A stretch of DNA of 64,000 bases from NCBI GenBank assembly GCA_027625915.1, contig JANTQA010000010.1:1612001-1676000 (forward strand), given 5' to 3'. How positions within the stretch are numbered: position 1 is the stretch's first letter; each line of letters opens with the position of its first letter. Positions 23,746 through 35,820 of the stretch are shown here, one piece after another. Origin of the DNA: Anaeramoeba flamelloides. Taxonomy: Eukaryota > Metamonada > Anaeramoebidae. The notes beneath the pieces were generated by a model. The model was not told where the DNA came from, did no database searches, and was given only the letters and a program-made list of their open reading frames with translations. Both the position numbers and the translations under genes were made by a program.

Positions 23746-24953
23746 TTTTTTTCAAAATTAAATTTAAAAAAAAAAATGTTTGAAACTCTAAATTAAATTC
23801 AAGAAAATTCAGAATTTGTAATTTCTTTTAAAATCCATACACTTATAAGTAAAAAAAGTCTTATTGTCAACAATTTTAATTTCTTAATGGAATTGAGAAA
23901 TTTTGCACAAGAGGTTTCAATGAAAGGGGGCATAAAAATTTTTTTAATTTTTTTTTTTTTTGAAATTTATTGTTTTTGATTTATATATATATATATATTA
24001 TTGACTCTAATACAAAGTTAATTCTTTTTGTATATCTAAACAATTGTTAATTTGATTGGTTCTTAAAAATGAAGTGAATTTTCCATTATTGGCTGGGCAA
24101 CTTAATCTGAAATGGAGTTTAATAAAATTGTTTCTTCTTTTTCTTCCATAGTTGTAAAACTTCTAACACATAAACCTTTAATCAAATTTTAGGATTAATA
24201 AAATTCCAATTCTAGGAAAACATATAAGGGTATAAAAAAATATAAAAAAATATTCCGAATTTTTTACTTTTTTGTGATTTTTTTTACCTTGAATTTTATC
24301 AAAAGTTTATACTATAACTATGATATTCGTTCTCTCCAAATATGAAAAGGTATTATTTTTTCCAAAAAAGATGTTTTTTGATCCAAAGTAGATATACTAT
24401 ATCACAAAATAGAAATGATGGGTGCTATTGTTTTATTGGGGAAGTATTAACCTATATCCGGTTATTAACACTTATATGGGTATAAATATGGAATTATATG
24501 AAAAATAAATTTTTACAAGTTTAGAGACAAATAAAGAATTTTTTGGAATTCATCCAAATTTTGGTAATAGTAAAAGAATTTTCCTTTTTGATTTTTGTAC
24601 TTTTGAGTATTTTTCAATATAAAACTATTTGATAAATATCATTTCTTTATTTGAAATTTGTTTTTTTTTTTTTAAATTGGAAGATTGGTATTTACAAAAA
24701 GATTTTTAAATTAAAAGTATTATTGGTCTAAGATATTGATCTGGTATTATATTTAATCTTACCAGATGTTGGATAAATTACAAGAAATTCATTATTTATA
24801 TTGGAAATGGAAAAACTCCCCTTTTGGGCCATTCAACTTTACACTAGAGCTATTGCCCAAAACATCCTTTTAATCAACAGAAAAAAATATACAATAACTT
24901 ATTGATTTTCTTACACTTGTATGAAAAGGGGTAATTAGAAATATTTGATTTTA
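23476..24953. other. Intergenic, AT-rich, no gene seen
   Basis: Contains a pure T run (23705-23743) and AT microsatellite sequence near 23983-23998. No open frame of interest on either strand. Confidence 0.45.
23705..23743. repeat. Poly-T run of about 39 bases
   Basis: Unbroken T tract. Could be the A-tail of an old minus-strand retroposed copy, but no adjoining element is recognisable. Confidence 0.8.
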
Positions 24954-25170
24954 GTAAAGTTGCACTTTTATTAAGGTCAATTTCAATTTTACTGTAAAAA
25001 ATTTCAACGAAATTTAAGGCACAAAAAAAAAACTCAAATTAAGGCACAAAATTTGGAATCTTTTTTTTACAAATTATTTTACTAGAATATAAATTTTGTA
25101 ATTTAATTTAAGATTTTTATTGTGCCTTAATTTTCGTTGAAAGTTGGTGTCTTAAAAGTGGAGCTGGTTG
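24954..25170. mobile_element. MITE family 1, copy with both ends
   Basis: Left arm has GCACTTTTATTAAGG, TTTCAACGAAATTTAAGGCA and AACTCAAATTAAGGCACAAA. The right arm mirrors it (TTAAGATTTTTATTGTGCC, TTTTCGTTGAAAGTTGGTGT, CTTAAAAGTGGAGCTGGTTG), followed by TA. A few extra bases interrupt the left arm relative to the 63728 copy. No coding capacity. Confidence 0.65.
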
Positions 25171-25223
25171 TAATAAGTATTGCTTTTGAATATTAACAAA
25201 GATACTTTTCTTTAATTTTTTAT

Positions 25224-25480
25224 TTTGATGTTTTTTTGGATTAATTCCTTAAGGCAAATTTTTCGATTTTTTCATAGAATGGGTACATTCATAAAAAAAA
25301 TGTTCAATATTATCAATGATTTCTAAATTAGAATGTTTTAGGTTAGAATTTATAAAATTATGTTTTTGATTTATTTTTATCATAAACAGATAAATATCTG
25401 TTTAGATAATTTGTGAAATTTCTTAATTGTAAACTTGAATTTGAACATTTCCATTTGAAATGCTTTTTGTCTTTATGTTT
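25224..25480 (-). mobile_element. LINE remnant 2
   Basis: The reverse strand gives a WKCSNSSLQLRNFTNYLNRY segment, homologous to the WKGSISILKLRTITNYLNRY segment of LINE remnant 1. After it comes an EIIDNIEHFFYEC block matching DFIEDLDHFIFNC there. Several stops and a frame change interrupt it. Only about 250 bp of the region survive. Confidence 0.6.
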
Positions 25481-25896
25481 TTTTTTTTTGGTTTGAGAAA
25501 AACCTAAAATTTATAAAATTTTATGTTTATTTCCCAAATTTAAAAAAAAAAAAACTAGAAAAAACTTTTTTTTAATATTATTATTATTTCAATAATTTTT
25601 AAATATTCTTTACCTCTCCTCCCATAAATATTTAATATTAAGTTTTGTCTAAAATTATTTAGATTTAGATCTTATAAATATAAGTTTTCTATTTACTAGT
25701 TAATATTTTCATCTTTTTTATTTTGGGTGATTTTAATTTATTTGATATGATTTCACACCCTAGAATTTCTATTTTTTTTTTTTTTTTTTTAGTTTGTATC
25801 TTTTTTTATATATTGAAATTCTTACTTTCTCAAGAAAAAAAGTGATTTTTAAATTAATTTTTTTTTCTAATGGAAGGGGGGATATTTATACCAAAT

Positions 25897-25935
25897 AATA
25901 ATAATAATAATTATAATTATAATAATAATAATAAT

Positions 25936-26024
<89 letters not shown>

Positions 26025-26171
26025 GAAGAAGAAGAAGAAGAAGAATAAGAAGAATAAGAAGAATAATAATAATAAGAATAATAATAATAAGAATAATAAT
26101 AATAATAACAACAACAATAATAATATTAATAACAATAATAATATTAATATTATTAATAATAATAATAATAT
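25897..26171. repeat. AAT trinucleotide array with AAG interruptions
   Basis: About 90 near-perfect trinucleotides (AAT with blocks of AAG and a few AAC and ATT). One plus frame stays open from an ATG at 25870 to 26208, giving an Asn/Lys homopolymer protein of 112 residues. No non-repetitive domain is attached, so I treat it as a microsatellite. Confidence 0.85.
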
Positions 26172-26202
26172 AACTAAACTGGATAAATTAAAAAAATATT
26201 CA

Positions 26203-26320
26203 CAGTAAATGTTTTTTGAATTTTAAAGGATAGAGTAAATATCAAATAATTGACTATATTCTTTTGAATTTTGGTAAAGGATTATGATATTTTTTTTCCC
26301 ATTTATAATTTAAATACCAG
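26203..26320. mobile_element. MITE family 2, decayed short copy
   Basis: The right end, read in reverse, is CTGGTATTTAAATTATAAATGGGAAAAA and is flanked by TA. It matches the termini of the copies at 30199 and 59900. The left end (CAGTAAATGTTTTTTGAATTTTAAAGG) is only loosely similar. Confidence 0.42.
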
Positions 26321-28052
26321 TAATATATGTCCCTACGACCGAAAAAACACTAAAAATGGGAAACTGATCAAATACTTTCCCTTAATACAATCAAAAAAAC
26401 TAAACGAAAAAATAAAAATAAATAAAGTTTCAATTTAACTTTTTCTTGAAAACATTTTTTGCCAGAATCATTGAATTCACACTTGAAATTATGTATATTT
26501 TTAGATACACTATCCTATTTTAACTCATTTACTAAAACAAATTCTAAATTATGGGAATTTTGTTTTCACAAAAGGGACTAATTTGGTCTGCAAATGTTTT
26601 TTTTTTTCAGTTTTAAATGGTAAAATTAAAAAAAAGTTAAACTAAAAGGATAAACTCTCTGGAAAAGCATTCTAATTTAATATATTAACTAATTATTTGC
26701 GAGATCAAACTTTTCTCAACCCCAATTTTTCAAAAAAAAAATAAAAAAGTTCAGAGTAATTTCAAAAAATATTTTTGATATTCAAAAGTTGAGAGTCTTT
26801 TTATTCTAAAAAAACATTTATCACAGTGGTTAATTGAATTAAGTTATAAACTTGGATTTTGAAAAAATATTAATCAGAAAAAAATAGTGCTTAATTTTAT
26901 TAAGGGCATATATTTCTAAGGCATTAATAAAATGTAATTTTAGTGTTTTAAAAATTTTATAAGTTTAGATTTGAGTTTTATTAAGAAAAATTCATTTCAC
27001 AAACTATTTCTCAATTTTTCCTGATTTTATACTCATCTAGATCCAAAATAAATAATAGATCATTTTTTTATTTTTTTGAAACAATTATAAAATGAGTAGA
27101 TCTCTAAAATTTATTGAATCCATTGAGTATTTCTTTTGACTATTAAAAATATAAAAAAGTGTATTTTTACATTATCATTATTAGAGAGTTGGTTATACCG
27201 TCTATATGAAAAAGGTTCAAGAAGTTTATGATCCTAAAAAAAGAAATATTTTTATTAAAAGAGAGAGGTATAACAAATTCGAAATTATTTTTTCTGTGAT
27301 CTCAAAAAAGAAAGTATGCATTTGTGTTTGATAAATCAAAATAAGAAAGACAAATTTCAAGAAAACCGAGATTAAAAATAGGTTGAACAACAATAAATCT
27401 AAAAAATAAGAACATTTCACTTCAAAAAATCTCATGGTTTTTATATAGCTTTGAGCCTTATTTAAGTTCCAAACACTATCAGACAATTTATAAAACTTTC
27501 AAAATCTTTCCACACTTATAAATTGGAAATATGTTGCAAAAGTGAAAAAGTATGGTAAAAGCAATGAGATTTTTTGGAGTGATTTCTTCCTCCAATTTCT
27601 CATTTTCAAAAAAGTTCTTGAAAAAGCAGATTTCTATCACCAACTAATTTTAAAAAGATTTTTCACATTTAAATCACCAAAAGCTTTTTCAAAGATGAGG
27701 TTTAATATTTCTTCAAAATGAAACGAATTAAAAATTCTCAATCTTTTTTACAAATTAGGTTATTTTCAAAAAGTGAAGACTTAATTTATATTTCGAAAAT
27801 TTTCGAATTTGAACTTTTTTTTAAGATTTCCTATTTTAATAAAGTGTGGACTTTTTGTCTAATTAAAATTGTGACAACTTTTACAGATTATAAATCAGGA
27901 AAACTATTTTTCGAAAAATCAATTTTTCAGACTTGTCTCTGATAAAAACGGAAAAGAAACTTTAAAAATAACGGGTTGGTACACAATATGAAGAAAAGCA
28001 GTTTTAAAAAATTTTCAGTCGTCACTTTTTTCAACCTCTTTTTAAAAAAAGT

Positions 28053-28200
28053 TTTCTTTTTTTTTTTTTTTTATTGTTGAGCAGAGGTGATTCAACAAAA
28101 TTACCTCCTATTTGCCTGAAACTCTAAAATTGTATTTAGGGTTTTTTTATCCTAACTGTAGTGTAAGCAGGATTACAGCTCAAAGGATATCTTTTCTTTA
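28053..28200 (-). mobile_element. LINE or SINE 3' end with A-tail (remnant 3)
   Basis: On the minus strand GCAAATAGGAGGTAATTTTG is followed by TTGAATCACCTCTGCTCAACAATAAAA and a run of about 18 A. The AGGAGGT..CACCTCT stem and AACAATAAAA end are shared with LINE remnant 1 and with the fragment at 18713. No protein-coding remnant is clear upstream. Confidence 0.55.
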
Positions 28201-28755
28201 AAAAATGAAAAGAATAAAAAAGTTTTCTTTCTAAAATGGAAAATACTTTTTAAAAAAAAACTTGAAAAAAGATTGAGAAATTCCTCACTGCTATAAAACA
28301 CCCCCCGGTATAAACAAATGTTGTTCAAACATTATGTTAAGTGGAAAAATGTTGTCTTTTTAAATATTTTATTTTTTATTTTTAATTTGAAAATACTTTT
28401 TTCCGAAAGTAAATTGCAGTAACATCATCTTTTCAAGAACTTTTTTTCTGGTTGATTAAAATCATGAATAAAGTCAAAACCAACAATCTCTTGCAAAAAA
28501 AAAAGACCTTTAAAATAACAAAAACAAGTCCAAACTCTCATCTTTTTCGATCAAACAACTTGAGTTACACACAAAAACAACAAAAACAACCAAATTTGCT
28601 CTTGAGTAACCCCTTTTTCTTTGAACTTACCTTTCCGTACCAAAACAAACCTTAACAACAAAAACACAACACAATTCTTTTTTCTTATTTTTTTTTCTTT
28701 TTACCGACTTTCCACAAGTAAAAAAAAAAAGAAAAATTTTAATCTTTTTTATGCC

Positions 28756-28961
28756 TTATTTTCCAAAAAGAGGAATGTTTAGACGTGGTCTTTCAAAAAA
28801 ATACAAAAAATTAGAATACTTTGGAAAAAAATGATTCCAGTCTATTCTTATTGGGGTTTTGGGAGTATCGATCATAAAGTCATCATTTTTCACTTTTTTT
28901 GTTAATTCCTAAAAAGGATCAACTTACAATATTTTTTACTTTTTTCGGCGTCTTGTTGCAT
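28756..28961 (-). CDS. Candidate 39-residue protein, two exons
   Basis: Exon 1 (28961-28928) begins ATGCAACAAGACGCC, encodes MQQDAEKSKKY and ends TATT/GTAAGTTG. After an 84-nt intron ending AATAG, exon 2 (28841-28756) completes the Tyr codon and reads WNHFFPKYSNFLYFFERPRL NIPLFGK, then TAA. The composition and consensus donor are better than random for this window. The frame is also open upstream of the ATG behind another AAAAAG acceptor, so it may be the last two exons of a longer gene. Not recognised. Confidence 0.35.
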
Positions 28962-30198
28962 TTTAGTCTTCAAAGTAGCTTTTTGTAAAATTATTGAATT
29001 TTTTTTTTCAAACAAAAAATTTAATACCAAAAAGAATCTTAAGCTGATTTGTTTTATCTACTTTGACAAATGTTGAATGGTTCACCCTTTGTTCTTATCT
29101 CAACATTTTATTGTGGCACTTTTATTTCTCTTAGAAAAAAAGTTTATCAATTGTCATTTAAACAAGAATATTTCAAATAAGAAAAATCAAAAACTCCAAT
29201 AAAGTAAAAAATGATTGTTTTCTGATCTAATTGGAAATTAAAAAAAAAGTGAAAATGTAGACTTTAGTATTAAGAATCGAACTCTAATTGAGCCTATTCT
29301 GAAATTTAAAAGGGACCATAAGAGATTAGATCAAAAAAAAAAAAAAAAATGAGAAATGAGAAACATTCTTTAGATCGAACATTTTTATTAAATCCTATTT
29401 GTGAAATATTTTGAATTTAAAATGCACTGCGACTTTTAATCCTCGATCGGGCCAAGAAAATGAATTAACCCAGAAGAGAATTAAACAGCAAAGAGTGTTA
29501 TAAGAGTTTGTATTATTCGGTTTATTATTAGCCCTAACTAAGATAATAATAAGTCGAGATTCATGGATTATTCCAAAAATATTAACTGTTGAGAGAAAAA
29601 TGTTTGAAACAGAAAAATGGTTTGACAAATTTTTAATTGGGAACATTAGTAAAATTGAAAATCAAATCCTATTGATAACTAGGTGACTTTTATATAAATC
29701 CAGGTTTAAAGGTATTACAGGTTCATTAATCTGTGGTTTGTGTAGAATACTCATTTGAATGGTTGATAACTAAAGAAGATCATGCTCTTTTAACAAAAAT
29801 CCAAGTTTTAGTAAAGTTTACTATTAATTCTGAAAATGGTAATTTTTAAACTTGCTTTAGATTATAAGAGATAAGGTTTTGAAAATCTAGAATTACATTA
29901 ATCGTTATTCTAATAAGTAGATTATTGTTATTTTCTTTAGTTATTTCACAAACAAAAGAAATTAAAAATCATTTTCAGTAATGTTCCCAATTAAAATTGC
30001 TGTCCAACATTTTTCTCTCAGCAGTAAGTATTTTTAATGTAAATGCCCAACCAATCTGCCAAAAAAAAAAAGAAAAATTATCTTTTGATCAGGATCATTG
30101 ATTTTCTTTTATTGTGGTTCATTTTTCAAAATTACTTGTTTTTTTGGGATCTTTGTGCTTTGATCAAATTCTTATTTTTCTAATCCGAAAATATTTTA
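28962..30198. other. Intergenic with a large inverted repeat
   Basis: Contains the inverted repeat arms 29571-29657 and 29975-30040. Short open frames around 29395-29646 (minus) and 29417-29500 (plus, CTATFNPRSGQENELTQKRI) have varied amino acids but no recognisable family or splice sites. Confidence 0.4.
29571..30040. repeat. Inverted repeat pair, about 470 bp overall
   Basis: Left arm (29571-29657) reads CTGTTGAGAGAAAAATGTTTG then TTTTTAATTGGGAACATTAGT. The right arm (29975-30040) is its reverse complement with one 17-base gap difference (ATGTTCCCAATTAAAATTG, CAACATTTTTCTCTCAGCAG). About 320 bp lie between. Could be the termini of a non-autonomous DNA element or an old inverted duplication. 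Confidence 0.6.
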
Positions 30199-30361
30199 CT
30201 GGTATTTGAATATTAAATGGGAAAAAATTTTCACTTCCCTTTTCCATATTTTCTTATATAAATACAGTTCCCAAAGAAAAGGGTTGCAATTTGTGGCTCA
30301 CTTTCAAAAAGAAATTTGAAAATGAAGAGAAAATTATTCCCATTTAATATTGAAATAACAG
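30199..30361. mobile_element. MITE family 2, well-preserved copy
   Basis: TA-flanked. Left end CTGGTATTTGAATATTAAAT GGGAA; right end reversed CTGTTATTTCAATATTAAAT GGGAA. The inverted termini extend through GAAAATTATT / AAAATTTTCACTTC (about 45 bp each). 163 bp long, no coding capacity. Same family as 59900-60070. Confidence 0.75.
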
Positions 30362-32417
30362 TAAAGTTTACTTAAATTTTATAAAGTATTAAATTGGGAT
30401 TAATTTTGAATACTGAAATGAGGATCAATATCATGGTGCGTAAATTATTCCCAAATCGAATAGAAACACACAATTCGAAATAATTAGCAATTTTTTAATC
30501 TTAGTAGGAATTGGAATAAAAATCCTAAATAACTTTTACACATATACAAAGAATAATTTATATAAACTGAATAATTTTTTTAAAATTTGCCAAATAACGA
30601 ATTCCAAAGATGGGCAGACTATTTAAGAAGGTTTAATTTTTTTAATTTTAATTATTGAAGAAGTGTAAATTCTAAAAAGCTAAGTTATGATTTCATAATT
30701 CAGATATATTTTGTTGTATTTTTAAGTTAAAGTTGAGCAAATTTTTTTCCAAAAGTTTCAAATTAATCCAATAATAGTTAAAAAGTTCTAAATAATGAGA
30801 TATTTTTAATTAAATTCTTTTTTTTTTTTTTATTATCTTTTTTGGTTTATTTTAGTAACTTATTTATAATTCACCAAACAATAAATCAAGGTTTGCTTTT
30901 ATCTTACAAAAGCAACATAATAGATTTTCTAGATAATTCTTTTGAAATTTCAAAAATAATTGACAAAAAAACTGTGTAAATAACATCGAAATTATATTAC
31001 TAAGCAAAATGAATTATTTTTTAGAAGATCTGAAACAATTAAAGAAAAAGATATAGGACAAATACCAATGAAACCTGAAATTCAATTCAAGTATAATTTT
31101 GAAAAAAAATAATTATTATTTGATTTTTTTTTTTTCAGAATCTCTAAAAGAGTATGATTTAGAGAACATTTGTAGAGGAAATTAGACTCAAATAATTACG
31201 AAATATAATACAAATGAAATCTGAAAATACAAATCTGAGCATTAAGTTTTAGATCTCAAAAATTAATCTCTATAAAAAAAATAAATAAATTTCTCAAAAT
31301 TAAGCTTAATTTTGTTTTTTTTAAATATTATTTCCTCTGAAACTTTAATTGTAGGCATTAGTAAAATAAAAGTTTTTCATTTTTTTTTTCAAATTTTTAG
31401 AGAATCTAAATCTTTAGAGCACCAATATCATTTTAAAAAGACTACCACCTATTTCAATCTCCATGAATTTTATGGTGTTGGTGCCCCCCCTAAGTGATTT
31501 ATTTGATTCAGAGGTTTAAAAAGAATTTTTTAAAAACAAAAAACATACAATAAGTATTCAAATATTCTCTGATTTAATACTCTGTTTGATTTTAAATAAT
31601 TTGAGAAAGAAATTAAAACAACAATTGATTACCTATAAATTTATAAACAAAGTTTTTTATTTTGGCTTGAATCATTAAAATTTAACTTGTTCTTCTTACT
31701 TTACTTTTTTAGTGATTCATTTGATTTAAAATTTTCAAAAAGTTGTTTTTGTTTTTTAATTTTTTTTTTAGATTCAAAATTTAAATGTTTTTTTTTTATT
31801 TTTGAACAACTTAATTTTCAATCAAAATACAAATAATCTTTTTTTAAAAATAAAAATAATTGTTTATTTCACACCTTTCGTCTAAAATATGACAAGACAA
31901 TTATGTCATTTGATTTGAATACCTAATTCCTATAAATTCTAAATCAAAATTATTGGGTTCTTTTTTTCTTCAAAACCAAAAAAGAAGTTATTCCAAAAAA
32001 CAGCACTGAAAAATTTAAATTCAAGAAAATCACTGAAATACAATATCTTTTTATTTATTTATATATTTATTTATTGTGAGAAAAAAACACATTATCTTTT
32101 AAAAGAAAAAATCGAATCACCACGTTTAAAAAAACCAAAAATCAAAAACTATCAAAAAATTACTAACAAATTAACTTTTTTTCTACAAAATCTACTATTT
32201 TCATGACTACAATTGCAAAATCTACTTTATTTTATTATTAGAATGGAAATTGTTACTTTTCAAAAACATTTTTTGTGAAGAAAAAAAAGTTTCTATTATT
32301 TCTCTGATTTCTGGATTTGAAAATTTTATTTTTTTTTCATTTTCAAACAAATCCCTTAAAAACATTTTTTCAACAATAATTCTTAAAATTTAAATCATAA
32401 TTTTAAAAAAAAAATAA
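30362..32417. other. Intergenic, AT-rich, no supported gene
   Basis: No conserved coding segment on either strand. The 61-codon frame at 31312-31497 has no start context and no family. An upstream exon of the gene at 32550 may lie here or further away, but I cannot point to it. Confidence 0.4.
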
Positions 32418-32549
32418 AACAATCAAAATAAATTAGAATCAAGAACTTGGAAATCCAATTTAATTGTTACAAAAAAAGATGAAAATGAATTCAAAAGCAA
32501 TATTCAAACAATTAATGCAAGAAAAAAACCAGTTAACACATTAAATTTA

Positions 32550-33413
32550 ATGTCCACATTAACTGTGGGAAAGCAAAGCAACAACCCAAGAAAAAAATCG
32601 TTAACCTTAAAGGACGAAAATTTCACACAAATCAATGAATCTGATGATGAACCAAATGAACCAAATCTACAAGAGGGAAAGAAAAGAGACTTAATTAAAG
32701 AAATTATTGAAAAGGACGGCACTGACATTGCCATTCATTTATATATACTGGAACGTTTGAATAAAATTTCACTTGTTATTGAACAATTCAATTACTATTT
32801 AAACAAGAAACAAGAAAAGGATGCAAAATACTTGGCAGAAATAATTGTTTCAATCTTCCTCGAACTTGAATATTTAACTCCTTATGCCGAAAGCCAAGTT
32901 GCAGATACATTGGGGCTGTATGATGAAAACATCAAAGATGAAGGTGTTAAACAGAATATTCGTGAAGAATGTGAAAATTTGTCTTTAAAAAATTATTTTG
33001 TTACATGTTCACATTACTCTCTCCAAATTGCGGAAGGCTTATGGAAATATCTAAATTCGAAGGAACAATCCATACACGTCCTAATAACTGAAAGGATCGA
33101 TCTGTTAAAGGGCGTAATAGAAACTTCCAAAAAAAAAACATCACTTTTTATTGATCTGTTAGGAATTGATATCGATGTTAAACAAGAAAGTGGAAAGAAT
33201 TTAGACTCTTCTTTGGAATTAAATGGGATTTCATTAGAAAATGAAAATACAAATGCGAAACCTTTAGAAGAAATTAACAATAATATTTTTAAAAATCAAA
33301 ATATGGACTTAAAAGAAAATAAAAAATTCCCTGTTAATAAAAGAAATATTTCAAAACCCAAACGTTTTTTTTTACCCCCACCACCAAATTACCCACCTAA
33401 TTTAAATTATTAA
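32550..33413 (+). CDS. Unrecognised protein, mostly helical, proline-rich C-terminus
   Basis: From the first in-frame ATG the product is 287 residues ending in TAA. Residues 1-45 are charged and low-complexity. About residues 55-200 look like a compact alpha-helical domain (GTDIAIHLYILERLNKISLV; AESQVADTLGLYDE). An acidic/Asn linker and a tail FFLPPPPNYPPNLNY follow. The frame stays open upstream of the ATG to 32418 with coding-like residues (ENEFKSNIQTINARKKPVN). An A-rich acceptor (AAAAAAAG at 32471-32478) precedes it. The true start is therefore probably in an upstream exon. I do not recognise the family. Confidence 0.7.
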   Translation: MSTLTVGKQSNNPRKKSLTLKDENFTQINESDDEPNEPNLQEGKKRDLIKEIIEKDGTDIAIHLYILERLNKISLVIEQFNYYLNKKQEKDAKYLAEIIVSIFLELEYLTPYAESQVADTLGLYDENIKDEGVKQNIREECENLSLKNYFVTCSHYSLQIAEGLWKYLNSKEQSIHVLITERIDLLKGVIETSKKKTSLFIDLLGIDIDVKQESGKNLDSSLELNGISLENENTNAKPLEEINNNIFKNQNMDLKENKKFPVNKRNISKPKRFFLPPPPNYPPNLNY

Positions 33414-35089
33414 ATTTTATGTCATATTTTGATAATTAACTTAATTCATTGTGGTTGATAATTATATATGTATGTTGGTATGTGTTCCGAATGCATATAT
33501 AATTCAATATATATTTTATAAGAACTTAATACAATAATAATTTAAGATAATCTTAAAAATAAATAATTATTAAACAATTTAAATTAATTATCCAAATCTT
33601 TTTAAATAATTCTAAGAATAAAAAGGTAATATTAATATTATTTTTAAAAGAATAATAAACTTGTTTTTTATTTTTTATTTCTAATCTTTTCTTTTCTTGT
33701 TTTTCTTGATAAATTTTACTTAGAATTGTAATTAATAAGAATGGAATAATAAATAAGAATTTACTTTGAACATTTAAATAAGAAATTTATTGATTCTTAT
33801 CCATTCATATTATGGAAACAAAACATTTACATTGATAGTAGAACTCTATATAAAATATTAAATTGTTTTAATGATCTAAAATTCATTTCACTCAAAGCAT
33901 CCTTACTACAAAAATAAAAAATTTGATCTTTTTTTTCCCAAACAACCTATATGTTTTAAAATATGGAGATAATTTTTTTTTTTTAAGAATTTATTTTAAT
34001 GGATATAAACATCTAAATTTAATTAGAATATTGTTAAACCGAACTCTTGATTCAAGATTTGGTTTTAACAAATCCCCAGAATCTTTTGAAAAAATTGGAA
34101 TCAAAAATAATATTTTCAATTTTATTATTTTGTAATTACTTAAATCAAAATAATTTAAAGATCAACCAAAGAGGGGTGGAATTCACTTATATTGTTTCTT
34201 GGGAAAATTGATTAAAGACAGAAAACAGTTTTATTTTTTATGAATTGAAATTTCATTTGAATTTTTTTCTTTAAAAAATACAACTCCTTTTTTCTTGTAC
34301 ATGAATGGAATAGATATAGCCAAAACAAAATAGTTTTAAAACCTAATCGGAATTAAACTAAACTTTCTATGAGTTGGGACAATAAAATTTATCTTTATTA
34401 TTATTTTCAGTTAAATCAAAAAAAAGATAAAATATAACCACTACGAAACATTCAAGCTACAAATGGTTTTATTTCCGATATGTATTTGTAGTTTTTAAAA
34501 ACACCTTGATAATTAATAATGCCAAAAACCAAATCTCATTAATGAAAATGAGTATTAAATCCATGATGTCTATTACAGATTTAATTTTTAAAGAAATTTT
34601 ACTTGAAAAATAGCAATTAAAGAGGGTTTTCTAGTCTCAATCAAAATTAAATATAGTTTTATACTTTAGAATTTGAAATTAAAACGAGTGTTTTCCAAAA
34701 AAAAAATATTCCAAAAATGATAATTATAAACTTATTTTTTGAAAAATTATAGCATTTCAATGTATTTAAGTTTTTTATTACAAATCTATTTTGCATAAAT
34801 ATCTTATTATTAAAAAACAGAGTATTGAAACTTTTTGAACCTTGGGTAATTCAAATTTCAATAAGAAACTCTTCATTAAATTCCAAATTAAGAGATTTTT
34901 AATTATGTTTTCACAATTAGCAAAAAATGTTTCAGAATTATCTTTGAATTTATTTTCTTTATTGGTTTATTGATTAACAATTACCATTCAATTTTTAATA
35001 ATCACATAAAAAGAAATATTATTTTCGATCTAGATAACTGGAAATTAGAAAAAATAAAAAATATCGAACTTGGAGCAGAAGATATATAT

Positions 35090-35665
35090 GCTTAATTGCA
35101 AAAAAGCGGGACATTTTTTTTTACATTTCATATTTTTTTTTTGTTAGTCGAATTATACCTTAACTAACAACGTAAAATTAAGACATACATCAATACTAAT
35201 TGAATTAATGATCATGTTATTTATTTCAAAATATGTTGTTTGAAATTTTTCCAAAAAATGAAAAAAAAAAAAAATAACACTTATTTTAAAGAAAACAATA
35301 TCACTGCAAATATCAATAAAAAACTGGAAATATGGCAATATTACAAATTATTTTTCAAAAAATAAAATACAATTATGTTTTCCAGATTCTAATGGAAAAA
35401 ATTTCAAGTTCAAACAATTTAGGTAAATTATTTTTTCAATCAAATAGAAAAAAATATTCAAGAAATTTTCAGACCCTAAGAAATATCAAGAAAAATTGAG
35501 AACAAAAATTTTAATATATTTTATTAATTTAATAATATACTTTGAAATAAATTGAATGATTATAAAGAATCACTATATGTAAGTAAATGATTTTATATCT
35601 TTAAATAGTTTGGGGATTATAAGATTTAATAAAGATATTTAAAACTGAAGTCTCCACTTTTTTTC
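35090..35665 (+). repeat. Dispersed 560-bp repeat family, copy C
   Basis: Left end GCAAAAAAGCGGGACATTTTTTTTTACATTTCAT and internal ATTTATTTCAAAATATG, TTTTTCCAAAAAATGAAAAAA, AAATAAAATACAATTATGTTTTC and AATGATTATAAAGAATCA blocks match copies A and B. The right end TGAAGTCTCCACTTTTTTT gives a weaker inverted terminus. Outside any identified gene. Confidence 0.6.
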
Positions 35666-35710
35666 AAATACCTTCAATATATATATCTATATATATATAT
35701 ATACTATAAG

Positions 35711-35820
35711 AGAGGAAAAAATGAAATGAAGATAGAAGAGAGAGAAAAAAAAATCGAGAGGAGTGAGTGAGAAAAATAAGATAGAATGATCGAAAACAAA
35801 AAAGAAAAAAGAGTATAGAA
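35711..35820. repeat. Purine-rich tract
   Basis: About 110 bases dominated by GA-rich words (GAGAGGAAAAAATGAAATGA, GAAGAGAGAGAAAA, GAGGAGTGAGTGAG) on the plus strand, just after an AT microsatellite. No coding or RNA structure recognised. Confidence 0.5.

Larger units (their letters stand above)
25481..28752. other. Intergenic, repeat-rich, no supported gene
   Basis: Holds the AAT trinucleotide array, a possible MITE family 2 copy (26203-26320) and a LINE-type tail (28053-28200). Short open frames (27226-27486, 27718-27942, 28452-28655) show only Phe/Lys/Ile-rich translations and I do not support them. Confidence 0.4.

Noticed and set aside
25870-26208. Open frame encoding a long Asn/Lys homopolymer
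   Set aside because: It is entirely the AAT/AAG microsatellite plus a few flanking codons. No conserved domain or splice partner, and the opposite strand is open for the same trivial reason.
29240-29360. tRNA-like GTTCGATTC on the minus strand
   Set aside because: No A box, acceptor stem or anticodon arm could be drawn around it. No tRNA elsewhere in the window either.
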